Below, one piece after another: positions 8,159 to 14,973 of a stretch of 64,000 nt of DNA; the first letter of the stretch is position 1; every line of letters begins with the position of its first letter. Location: contig JADJNA010000058.1 of the NCBI GenBank assembly GCA_016709305.1, positions 17,415 through 81,414 of the forward strand, read 5' to 3'. The position numbers and the translations under genes were made by a program. A model generated the notes under the pieces. That model saw only the letters and a program-made list of their open reading frames with translations. It was not told where the DNA came from and did not search any database. This DNA comes from Candidatus Villigracilis saccharophilus (GTDB taxonomy: Bacteria > Chloroflexota > Anaerolineae > Anaerolineales > Villigracilaceae).

Positions 8159-9217
8159 TTATGCCCAACCTTGTTTCAATGGTTGAACACTTCCCTGAGT
8201 GGTAGCAAGTCTGCGGCCCATAATTTGGGCAATTTGGCCGACCTGCTTGACCATCTCGGCAAATTTTTCTGGCTTGAGAGATTGCTTGCCATCGGAGACT
8301 GCCTTGGCCGGGTCAGGGTGGACTTCTATGATGAGTCCGTCCGCCCCCGCGGCAATGCCTGCGCGCGCAATGGCGGCAACATAATCCGCGTGTCCTGTGG
8401 AATGGCTTGGGTCAAGAATAATGGGCAGGTGAGTTAAATGTTTTAGAACCGGAACAGCATTGATATCGGTTGTGTTGCGTGTGGATGTTTCAAAAGTGCG
8501 AATGCCGCGCTCGCACAACATCACGCGTTGATTTCCCCCGGCCAAAATATATTCGGCAGACATAAGTAATTCTTCGATGGTGGCGGAGAGTCCGCGCTTA
8601 AGTAGAACAGCAGTGCGTGTCTCGCCAATGGCACGCAGCAAATTGAAATTCTGCATGTTGCGCGCACCGATTTGAAACACATCCACATATTTCACCATCA
8701 TATCCAATTGCACTTGTGACATGATTTCCACAACGATGGGTAAACCCGTTATCTGACGTGCTTCGGCGAGAAGCTCGAGGCCTTCCTCACCCAGACCTTG
8801 AAATGCGTAAGGCGATGTGCGCGGCTTGAACACTCCCCCGCGCAAAGCGGATGCGCCCGCTTCTTTCACAGCGATGGCCGTTTCTATTATCTGTGAACGA
8901 CTCTCCACTGAACATGGTCCAGCAATGACAGCGATCTCATTGCCACCGACAGCGAATCCACTCAAAGGGATCACCGAATCTTCGGGATGAAACTGGCGCG
9001 AGGCAAGTTTGTAAGGCTGGGTGATACGCTGCACAATGTCCACGCCATCCAAACCTTCGAAACGTTCCATGGGAATGCTGTGCGTTTCGCCGATCGCGCC
9101 GATAATTGTGGCTTCGACGCCCTGCGAAAGATGGACGGCAAGTCCCATTCCTTTGATCTGCGCGATCACCGCTTCCACTTCCTGCGGCGTTGCGTTGGCT
9201 TTCATTATGATCATCAT
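8159..9217 (-). CDS. aroF: 3-deoxy-7-phosphoheptulonate (DAHP) synthase, copy 2
   Basis: This is a second type I-beta DAHP synthase, 352 residues, immediately upstream of copy 1 and clearly its paralogue: both share IAGPCSVES, GGVFKPRTSPYAFQGLGEEGLE, GARNMQNFNLLRAIGETRT, LCERGIRTFET and DPSHSTG almost unchanged. The N-terminal ferredoxin-like domain and the barrel surface differ more. A plausible inference is that the two isozymes answer to different end products, but the sequence does not prove it. AGGAGA precedes the start. The roughly 110-base gap to copy 1 holds degenerate repeat-like sequence and no gene. Confidence 0.95.
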   Translation of the reverse strand: MMIIMKANATPQEVEAVIAQIKGMGLAVHLSQGVEATIIGAIGETHSIPMERFEGLDGVDIVQRITQPYKLASRQFHPEDSVIPLSGFAVGGNEIAVIAGPCSVESRSQIIETAIAVKEAGASALRGGVFKPRTSPYAFQGLGEEGLELLAEARQITGLPIVVEIMSQVQLDMMVKYVDVFQIGARNMQNFNLLRAIGETRTAVLLKRGLSATIEELLMSAEYILAGGNQRVMLCERGIRTFETSTRNTTDINAVPVLKHLTHLPIILDPSHSTGHADYVAAIARAGIAAGADGLIIEVHPDPAKAVSDGKQSLKPEKFAEMVKQVGQIAQIMGRRLATTQGSVQPLKQGWA

Positions 9218-9232
9218 AGGCTCTTCTCCTAA

Positions 9233-9305
9233 AAGGTTACAACTTTGAAGGTTACAGGTTGAGGGTTGCTCAATTTACGACCTTTCAACAATCAACTTTC
9301 AACCG
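9233..9305. repeat. Repeat patch between aroH and the second aroF
   Basis: GGTTACAACTTTGAAGGTTA-type words and their complements (CAACTTTCAACC) fill the spacer and make an imperfect inverted repeat. It belongs to the same general class of short tandem repeats found elsewhere in the operon. No terminator-like T run is seen. Confidence 0.5.
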
Positions 9306-9307
9306 TC

Positions 9308-9679
9308 TTACTGCGCCGCGACCAAATCTGGTCTTAGTTTCACTGCATCCCGCAAATATACGTGAGTGATCTCATTCTGGCGCTTTTCTGTATTCCAGTG
9401 AACAAGCACACGGATCACTTTGGGCAAACTTCCTGGAACGGGAATTTCGCGCGCACAGGTCATCGGGACAAGACTCCATCCCATTTGCCGCGCCGCCTGC
9501 GCCGGGAAGGTCGAAGCGAGGTCATCGGTCACAGTGAAGAGCGCGCTGCCTACATCTTCGGGGTTCATGCTGGCGTTGGCATTCAAAATAGCCTCCAATA
9601 ATTCCCGTGTGGCTTCGAGAATTAATTCAGGTTCATCTGCCGATACAGTTGTTGCGCCACGGATGCCACGAATTGACAT
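9308..9679 (-). CDS. aroH: Chorismate mutase, AroH type
   Basis: AroH rearranges chorismate to prephenate. The 123-residue protein matches the Bacillus-type trimeric AroH class: RGIRGATTVSADEP at the N-terminus (active-site Arg), then ILEATRELLEAI, SALFTVTDDLASTFPAQAARQMGW, the PMTCAREIPVPGSLPKVIRVLVHWNT core with catalytic Cys and Arg residues, and HVYLRDAVKLRPDL. AAGGAGCG precedes the ATG. It is the first structural gene of the aromatic operon and directly follows the attenuator terminator, so readthrough there should set expression of the whole pathway. Confidence 0.95.
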   Translation of the reverse strand: MSIRGIRGATTVSADEPELILEATRELLEAILNANASMNPEDVGSALFTVTDDLASTFPAQAARQMGWSLVPMTCAREIPVPGSLPKVIRVLVHWNTEKRQNEITHVYLRDAVKLRPDLVAAQ

Positions 9680-9732
9680 TAATCGCTCCTTAAGATCCCT
9701 GTCTCAAAAAAGGAAAGGGGGGGGGTGAGAGT

Positions 9733-9771
9733 AAACAAAAAAGAGCGAGACCGTATGGTCTCGCTCTTTTT
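9733..9771 (-). terminator. Intrinsic terminator of the aromatic-operon attenuator
   Basis: On the minus strand a perfect 12-bp stem, AAGAGCGAGACC / GGTCTCGCTCTT with a 4-base loop, is followed by TTTTTTGTTT. It sits between the leader peptide (9797-9874) and aroH (start 9679), so it is a terminator inside a transcript leader, the expected place for an attenuator. A run of T on the plus-strand side makes it look bidirectional, but no plus-strand gene ends here. Confidence 0.88.
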
Positions 9772-9796
9772 GCATACAGATTTATATTCTGTCTAC

Positions 9797-9874
9797 TTAA
9801 GCGCCACCAACGGCAACCAGATCCTGGAAACCGTAATAAAAGTAAAACGCAAACCAACGACTGGACTTAAGCAT
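9797..9874 (-). CDS. Aromatic leader peptide (attenuator sensor)
   Basis: This is a 25-codon minus-strand reading frame, ATG at 9874 and TAA at 9797. Residues 7-16 read WFAFYFYYGF: eight aromatics in ten residues (one Trp, four Phe, three Tyr). It lies directly downstream of a consensus-like promoter and upstream of an intrinsic terminator and the aro genes. By analogy with pheA/trp leader peptides, slow decoding of the aromatic codons would allow antitermination. The stop codon lies in TGGTGGCGCTT (9809-9799), which can pair with GAGCGAGACCA of the terminator's 5' arm around a 2x2 internal loop. A ribosome at the stop would cover that antiterminator segment. There is no clear Shine-Dalgarno; the predicted start of transcription is only about 2-4 bases before the ATG. 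Confidence 0.85.
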   Translation of the reverse strand: MLKSSRWFAFYFYYGFQDLVAVGGA

Positions 9875-9884
9875 ATTGGGCGCT

Positions 9885-9913
9885 ATTTTATGCTTGTACT
9901 TCAGATGCGTCAA
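9885..9913 (-). promoter_or_regulatory. Promoter of the aromatic operon
   Basis: Minus-strand -35 TTGACG (9913-9908), 17-base spacer, -10 TAAAAT (9890-9885). Transcription would start near 9878-9876, almost at the leader-peptide ATG (9874), making the mRNA nearly leaderless. Confidence 0.8.
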
Positions 9914-9939
9914 GGGGCAATTTAATAGTGAGGTGGAAG

Positions 9940-9945
9940 TATAAT
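9940..9945 (+). promoter_or_regulatory. -10 box of a leaderless coaBC transcript
   Basis: A perfect TATAAT ends 7 bases before the coaBC ATG (9953). No Shine-Dalgarno is present in between and no good -35 is visible. Transcription would begin at or within a base or two of the start codon. The promoter is divergent from the aromatic-operon promoter about 30 bases away. Confidence 0.65.
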
Positions 9946-9952
9946 TAACAGC

Positions 9953-11158
9953 ATGTCCGTATTCACTGAAAAACACATACTGCTCGGCGTGACAGGTTCC
10001 ATTGCGGGGTACAAAGCCGCTGACCTCGCTTCCAAGCTAGCACAGTCAGGCTCACAAGTGGATGTGATCCTGACAGGCGCGGGCGAAAAATTTGTAACAC
10101 CACTTACATTTCAATCAGTAACCGGCCGCCGCGCTTACATTGACAGTGACCTGTGGGGAAACGAAGCCCATGTGCTGCACGTCAGTTTCGGCAAATCAGC
10201 GGATTTGCTTGTCATTGCGCCGTGCACGGCTCACACCCTTGCAAAGCTCGCGCACGGGCTCGCAGATAACTTGCTCACAGTAACAGCCCTGGCTGCTGAA
10301 TGTCCATTGGTGATCGCCCCTGCAATGGATGGCGGCATGTTCTATCACCCCACTACGCAGGAAAATGTTGCAAAATTAAAAGCAGGTGGAGCGATCATCG
10401 TCGGCCCAGGGGAAGGTCATCTGGCCTCTGGATTAACAGGCAAGGGCAGAATGATTGAACCTGCGGAGATCATGGGGCATATACGAATTATTCTTGGCAG
10501 AAATGGAAAATTAGCGGGAAAAAAAGTCGTTGTCACTGCGGGCGGGACTCAGGAATCAATTGACCCGGTGCGTGTCATTTCAAATCACTCGTCTGGCAAA
10601 CAGGGATATGCTCTCGCTCAAGCCGCGCTCGATTCAGGCGCAGAGGTATGCCTGATCACTGCGCCGACGGCATTACCGCCACCTGTAGGCGCACGCGTGA
10701 TAAATGTAAATAGTGTGCAGAACATGCTGGATGCGGTAATGGGTGAAACCGCGGACGTCCTGATCATGGCGGCAGCCGGGGCAGATTTCCGCCCGACCCA
10801 TATCGTTAAAGACAAAATAAAAAAGCGCGATGGTATTCCACAGATCGAACTCGAAGCTGCTCCTGATATTCTTAAAACAGTGGCAGGCTCAAACTCAGAA
10901 AAGAAGCACTTCAAAGTCGTGGTCGGGTTTGCGGCGGAGAACCGCGACCTGCTTGAGAATGCATTCGAAAAGTTAACATCCAAAAAATTGGACCTCATCG
11001 CCGCCAACGACATCTCCGCAAAAGACGCCGGATTCGCAGTGGATAATAATCGCGTAACGTTATTGTTCGCGTCCGGAACGACAGAAACTTTGCCATTGCT
11101 GAGTAAAATGGAAGTGGCGGAAAAGATCATTGAACACACCTCAAGATTGCTGGAGTAA
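9953..11158 (+). CDS. coaBC: Bifunctional phosphopantothenoylcysteine decarboxylase / phosphopantothenate-cysteine ligase
   Basis: CoaBC performs two steps of coenzyme A synthesis: CTP-dependent ligation of cysteine to 4'-phosphopantothenate, then FMN-dependent decarboxylation. The 401-residue protein has an N-terminal flavoprotein domain (GVTGSIAGYKAADLASKL, the active-site His in NEAHVLHVSFG, APCTAHTLAKLAHGLADNL, PAMDGGMFYHPTTQ). The C-terminal CoaB domain starts near residue 185 (KKVVVTAGGTQESIDPVRVISNHSSGKQGYALA, then AAAGADFRP and KIKKRDG, and ANDIS near the end). The start is taken from the TATAAT-to-ATG distance and family alignment. The phosphoesterase gene follows after 2 bases. Confidence 0.96.
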   Translation: MSVFTEKHILLGVTGSIAGYKAADLASKLAQSGSQVDVILTGAGEKFVTPLTFQSVTGRRAYIDSDLWGNEAHVLHVSFGKSADLLVIAPCTAHTLAKLAHGLADNLLTVTALAAECPLVIAPAMDGGMFYHPTTQENVAKLKAGGAIIVGPGEGHLASGLTGKGRMIEPAEIMGHIRIILGRNGKLAGKKVVVTAGGTQESIDPVRVISNHSSGKQGYALAQAALDSGAEVCLITAPTALPPPVGARVINVNSVQNMLDAVMGETADVLIMAAAGADFRPTHIVKDKIKKRDGIPQIELEAAPDILKTVAGSNSEKKHFKVVVGFAAENRDLLENAFEKLTSKKLDLIAANDISAKDAGFAVDNNRVTLLFASGTTETLPLLSKMEVAEKIIEHTSRLLE

Positions 11159-11160
11159 AC

Positions 11161-11892
11161 ATGCGCGTTTTGGTCGTATCAGATATTCACGCGAACTACA
11201 CCGCCCTTAAGGCGGTGTTGGAAGATGCTGGACAGGTGGATGAGACTTGGTGCCTTGGAGACCTTGTCGGCTACGGTCCCGACCCGAATGCAGTGGTGGA
11301 GGAAGTGCGTGATATTCCAAACCTAACCTGTATGCTTGGAAATCATGATGTGGCGGTCATCGGCAGGATGCCATTTGAGTCATTTAACGGCGACGCGCGA
11401 CGCGCGCTGATCTATCATGAAAAGGTTCTGTCCGCGAGCAATATGGACTTTATGCGCGCTTTATCATCAAATGCAAAAGTATGCGGCGACGCCACGCTCG
11501 CCCACGGAAGCCCGCGCGAACCCTTGTGGGAATATATTCTGAACTCGGTATCGGCACGCACCAACTTTGACCACTTCAGCACCCCGTGGTGTTTTGTGGG
11601 ACATTCTCATATTCAATGTCTGTTCGCCTTAAATGAAAAAAATGACCGTGTGACTCTTGAACAAACGCAGCCTGAAAAGATAATCTCACTTAAACCAAGG
11701 CTGATCTTGAATCCAGGTTCAGTCGGCCAACCGCGGGACCGTGATCCGCGCGCCGCGTATGCCATCTATGAAACTGAGGATCGCACCTGGACTCCTCGTC
11801 GCGTGGAATACAACATCGCCGAGGTTCAGCAGCGCATTCGAGAATCAGGCCTGCCTGAGAAACACGCCGTGCGCCTCTCCGATGGCTGGTAG
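11161..11892 (+). CDS. Metallophosphoesterase, YfcE/DevR-like calcineurin fold
   Basis: A 243-residue cytosolic protein with the calcineurin-like metallophosphoesterase motifs in order: VVSDIHANYTAL (DxH), CLGDLVGYGPDP (GDxxGYGP), MLGNHDVAV (GNHD), AHGSPREPLWEYI and VGHSHIQ (GHxH), ending with LNPGSVGQPRDRDPRAAYAI. These residues bind the two active-site metals. The family includes phosphodiesterases of varied substrate, so the substrate is unknown. It starts 2 bases after the coaBC stop and is surely co-transcribed; that context does not define its role. Confidence 0.9.
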   Translation: MRVLVVSDIHANYTALKAVLEDAGQVDETWCLGDLVGYGPDPNAVVEEVRDIPNLTCMLGNHDVAVIGRMPFESFNGDARRALIYHEKVLSASNMDFMRALSSNAKVCGDATLAHGSPREPLWEYILNSVSARTNFDHFSTPWCFVGHSHIQCLFALNEKNDRVTLEQTQPEKIISLKPRLILNPGSVGQPRDRDPRAAYAIYETEDRTWTPRRVEYNIAEVQQRIRESGLPEKHAVRLSDGW

Positions 11893-11967
11893 CTTGGAAT
11901 ATAAAAGCAGGAACTATTTCTCTATAAGGTTCGTCCAGTGTGTAGAGAAATCAAAGGAGAAGAAGTC

Positions 11968-12945
11968 ATGAAAAACATAATGTCATTTGGTTTGATCCTG
12001 GTTGCCGCTTTGATCCTTACCGCATGCGGAACAGCAGCGGCAACAGAGGCTCCGGCAGATTTTTATAGCATTTCCCCGGAAATGGGCGGCGCCCCTGCTG
12101 GAGCACAAGACGAACTGATGCCTGCCAGCGCACCAGAAGCGAGGTCGGCAGAACAAACTGTGTCAAACACCGCCTCGGGTGTTTCGGCATCGGCGGTGGA
12201 ACGTATCGTCATCAAAAATGCAGACCTTGCCATTGTTGTCGCGGATGTGGAAGGGCGCATGAAGAACATTCAGATATTGGCAGAGCAAATGGGTGGATTT
12301 GTAGTCTCCTCAAATTTATATCAGAGCTACACAAGCGATTATATTGAAGTCCCCGAAGCGCAGATCGTCATCCGTGTGCCGTCTGAAAAATTAGACGGCG
12401 TACTCGAACAGATCAAGAAAGATACAGTTGAGGTTCAAACTGAAAATATCTCAGGTCAAGATGTCACTGCTGAATATGTAGACCTGCAATCACGCCTGAA
12501 GAACCTGGAAGCCGCCGAGGCGCAATTGGATGATATCTTGAAGACAGCCACAGAGACTGAAGATGTGGTTAATGTTTTCAATCAACTCGTCTACTATCGT
12601 GAACAGATCGAGCTGGTAAAGGGACAGATCAAATACTACGAAGAAGCTGCCGCGCTCTCAGCCATTAGCGTTCGCATTATCGCCGAAGAAACCATTCAAC
12701 CGGTTGTTATCGGCAAATGGGAACCCAAAGGTGTGGCGCTTGAAGCAGTCCAGGATCTGATCAATTTCCTGAAAGACTTCACTGAATTTATCATCCGCTT
12801 TGTGATCTACACGCTGCCAGTATGGATCATTGTGGGCATCCCGTTGTACCTGATATTCCTTGGCGCGCGAAAACTCTTCCGCAAGCTGCGCGGCAACAAA
12901 GCCAGAAATGAACAGCCGCAGGAGGCTTCTGTGGAAAAGAAGTAA
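11968..12945 (+). CDS. DUF4349 lipoprotein with C-terminal membrane segment
   Basis: A 325-residue secreted protein. The signal peptide ends in a lipobox (ALILTACGT), so it should be lipid-anchored outside the membrane. Residues about 85-265 match the DUF4349 family: RIVIKNADLAIVVADVE, MGGFVVSSNLYQSYTS, IVIRVPSEKLDGVLEQI, QDVTAEYVDLQSRLKNLEAAEAQLDDIL with coiled coil, and ALSAISVRI. A transmembrane helix (FIIRFVIYTLPVWIIVGIPL) and a charged tail follow, so it may be anchored at both ends. The function of DUF4349 is unknown. The start was chosen at MKNIMSF, with AAGGAGAAGAA upstream. A terminator follows immediately. Confidence 0.88.
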   Translation: MKNIMSFGLILVAALILTACGTAAATEAPADFYSISPEMGGAPAGAQDELMPASAPEARSAEQTVSNTASGVSASAVERIVIKNADLAIVVADVEGRMKNIQILAEQMGGFVVSSNLYQSYTSDYIEVPEAQIVIRVPSEKLDGVLEQIKKDTVEVQTENISGQDVTAEYVDLQSRLKNLEAAEAQLDDILKTATETEDVVNVFNQLVYYREQIELVKGQIKYYEEAAALSAISVRIIAEETIQPVVIGKWEPKGVALEAVQDLINFLKDFTEFIIRFVIYTLPVWIIVGIPLYLIFLGARKLFRKLRGNKARNEQPQEASVEKK

Positions 12946-12954
12946 ATGGCAAGT

Positions 12955-12987
12955 AAAAAAGAGGCCGCCGCTGGCGGCCTCTTTTTT
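12955..12987 (+). terminator. Intrinsic terminator after the DUF4349 gene
   Basis: A perfect GAGGCCGCC/GGCGGCCTC stem with a 3-base loop is flanked by six A and six T. It ends the coaBC-phosphoesterase-DUF4349 unit. Confidence 0.93.
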
Positions 12988-13025
12988 ACTTGAATAGTTT
13001 TTTCCTGAAGCAATCGCTGGTTAGG

Positions 13026-13031
13026 TATAAT
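13026..13031 (+). promoter_or_regulatory. -10 box of a leaderless rsmG transcript
   Basis: TATAAT ends 7 bases before the rsmG ATG at 13039, with no Shine-Dalgarno between. This is the same layout as at coaBC and ecfT. Confidence 0.6.
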
Positions 13032-13038
13032 TACGTCC

Positions 13039-13749
13039 ATGGAAAACTTGACGCGTGAGGCGCTCTCCCTCTTCAATATTCATTTAACAACACGTCAAAT
13101 CACAGCGCTCATCACCTACGAGCGAGAATTGATGGAGTGGAATCAAAAATTCAACCTCACCGCCATACGAGACGTGGAGTCGATTCGCACTAAACATTTT
13201 TTGGACTCTTTTTCGTGTGTTCTGGCATGGAAAGCCACTCCCCCGCTTCGCCTTATAGATGTGGGAACCGGCGCTGGTTTCCCGGGCATTCCTTTAAAAA
13301 TACTGTACCCCGCCATGCAGTTGACATTGGTGGAGTCTGTCGGAAAAAAAATCCTATTCTGCCAGCACATTGTCCGCGAGCTGGGTCTTGAGGGCGTATC
13401 CGTCATTCAAGCCCGAGCCGAAGAGCTTGGGCAAAAGCACGAACATCGCGAAATGTATGATTGGGCAGTCGCGCGCGCAGTGGCCAATCTCAATGTACTC
13501 AGTGAATACCTACTGCCGCTGGTAAAGATCGGCGGGACAATTCTGGCACAAAAAGGTGAAAGTGGGCCTGCTGAAGCGCAGTCTGCTGAAAAAGGAATGA
13601 AGCTATTGGGTGGAAAATTAAAAAAGTTGATCCCTGTTAATTTGCCCGGAATCGCGGATGACCGTTTTCTCGTTCTAGCAGAAAAAGTTGCAGCCACTCC
13701 GCCAAAATATCCGCGCAACGCAGGCGTCGCGGCAAAATCTCCGTTGTAA
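13039..13749 (+). CDS. rsmG: 16S rRNA (guanine-527 N7)-methyltransferase
   Basis: RsmG methylates G527 of 16S rRNA using SAM; its loss is known to give low-level streptomycin resistance in several bacteria. The 236-residue protein shows the family N-terminus (ELMEWNQKFNLTAIRD), HFLDSF, the SAM-binding LIDVGTGAGFPGIPLKI, TLVESVGKKILFC, the EELGQ segment, VARAVANLNVLSEYLLPLVKIGG and the C-terminal RNAGVAAKSPL. It stands alone after a terminator and has its own leaderless-type promoter. Confidence 0.95.
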   Translation: MENLTREALSLFNIHLTTRQITALITYERELMEWNQKFNLTAIRDVESIRTKHFLDSFSCVLAWKATPPLRLIDVGTGAGFPGIPLKILYPAMQLTLVESVGKKILFCQHIVRELGLEGVSVIQARAEELGQKHEHREMYDWAVARAVANLNVLSEYLLPLVKIGGTILAQKGESGPAEAQSAEKGMKLLGGKLKKLIPVNLPGIADDRFLVLAEKVAATPPKYPRNAGVAAKSPL

Positions 13750-13849
13750 GCGAAAAAAATAGCCTTATCAATGAAAATCTTGCATAAAAATTGGAAAGTA
13801 TTTTTGCGTTATTAGAATTGATGGTACGATAACAGACAAGGAGATAAAC

Positions 13850-14518
13850 ATTAATATTTTTCTTTTATTCGCAATTCTTTTTGCCGCACTCGAATCGCTG
13901 GCTTTATGGAAACACTGGCTGAAATTAGAATGGGTTGCAAAACCCGCCGTCATGGTCATTCTTTTCATTTGGTTGTTCAGCTCCGCTGGATTGAAAGGAG
14001 CTTCACTTTGGTTTGGATTGGGAATCATCTTTTCACTAGCCGGGGATATTTTATTGATGTTCTCGCTCGATCGCTTCTTTATTTTTGGATTGGCCGCGTT
14101 TCTTCTGGCGCACCTTGCGTATGTGCTCGGATTCAACATCCCCATGCCTGAATTCTCAGTCTGGGGAATTGTCTTTGCAGTCATGGTCAGTCTCGGCGGG
14201 GCACGCATCATTCGCCGCATTTTGGATGCGCTGGTCTCAAAAGGTCAGGCGCACATGCGAATGCCGATCATTATTTACAGCACGGTCATTTCGTTCATGT
14301 TATTGTCAGCGATGATAAAGTTAATGGACATCACTTGGGGCGCGTCTGAAGCGTTATTGGTCAGCGGCGGTGCGTTCCTGTTCTATATATCTGACATTAT
14401 TCTAGCGTGGAATAAGTTTGTAGCTCCCATTCAACATGGACGCATCTATAACATCGGCGCGTATCACATAGGTCAAATTATGTTGATCGCAGGCGTGATC
14501 TCGCAGTTCGGCAATTAA
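13850..14518 (+). CDS. YhhN/TMEM86-like membrane protein (apparent ATT start)
   Basis: A protein of about 222 residues with roughly eight hydrophobic helices, matching the YhhN family (lysoplasmalogenase TMEM86 relatives). Typical stretches are GDILLMFSLDRFFIFGLAAFL, HLAYVLGFN, and YISDIILAWNKF near the C-terminus. Family-like sequence extends upstream of the first ATG (13952) to an ATT at 13850, which has AAGGAG six bases before it. There is no ATG, GTG or TTG in frame in that stretch. The next gene has the same local context with ATG (GAGATAAACATG against GAGATAAACATT). The enzyme activity is inferred from family only. Confidence 0.75.
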   Translation: MNIFLLFAILFAALESLALWKHWLKLEWVAKPAVMVILFIWLFSSAGLKGASLWFGLGIIFSLAGDILLMFSLDRFFIFGLAAFLLAHLAYVLGFNIPMPEFSVWGIVFAVMVSLGGARIIRRILDALVSKGQAHMRMPIIIYSTVISFMLLSAMIKLMDITWGASEALLVSGGAFLFYISDIILAWNKFVAPIQHGRIYNIGAYHIGQIMLIAGVISQFGN

Positions 14519-14533
14519 TCAAAAGAGATAAAC

Positions 14534-14971
14534 ATGCAAACGGTATTGATCATTATTTTCATTGGCTTGCTTGGTGGAATGGCGGTTGGAGTACAAGCGC
14601 CCCTGTCGAGCATGATCACACAACGACTTGGAGTGATGGAAAGTGTTTTCATTGTGCATATCGGCGGCGCGCTGGCAGCGTTAGTTCCACTAATTTATTT
14701 TGGCGGCGGAAAACTTGGGAACTGGCGCAGTGTTCCCTGGTACGCTTTGGCAGCGGGAGTTTTCGGTCTCGTGGTTATTTTTTCCATGAGCTACATGATT
14801 CCCCGCATTGGAGTGGCAACCGCCTTAATCATTCTCCTGGCAGGCCAGCTGGTTATCGGCACAATCCTGGATCATTTTGGATTGCTGGGAGCAAGCGTCA
14901 GGCCGATTGATGGTAGCCGGGTCATCGGGTTGTCTGTTGTATTGCTGGGTGTATGGCTGTCAGTCAAATAA
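14534..14971 (+). CDS. DMT-superfamily transporter, DUF606/YdcZ type
   Basis: A 145-residue protein with about five transmembrane helices, typical in length for the small DUF606 (YdcZ) branch of the drug/metabolite transporters. Recognisable parts are GVQAPLSSMITQRLG in the first loop, VPWYALAAGVFGLVVIFSMSY and the C-terminal RVIGLSVVLLGVWLSVK. Such half-size proteins generally act as dimers. The substrate is unknown. It starts 15 bases after the YhhN-like gene and is probably co-transcribed with it. Confidence 0.8.
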   Translation: MQTVLIIIFIGLLGGMAVGVQAPLSSMITQRLGVMESVFIVHIGGALAALVPLIYFGGGKLGNWRSVPWYALAAGVFGLVVIFSMSYMIPRIGVATALIILLAGQLVIGTILDHFGLLGASVRPIDGSRVIGLSVVLLGVWLSVK

Positions 14972-14973
14972 TA

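Noticed and set aside
9733..9913. T-box riboswitch ahead of the aromatic operon
   Set aside because: The leader is only about 200 bases and I see no T-box sequence (TGGNACCGCG-like) or specifier stem. The aromatic-rich peptide explains the terminator better.
9725..9925. A plus-strand protein-coding gene of 66 codons upstream of coaBC
   Set aside because: It is antisense to the aromatic leader, promoter and terminator, has no recognisable family, and crosses the hairpin. It is better explained as a shadow of the attenuator.
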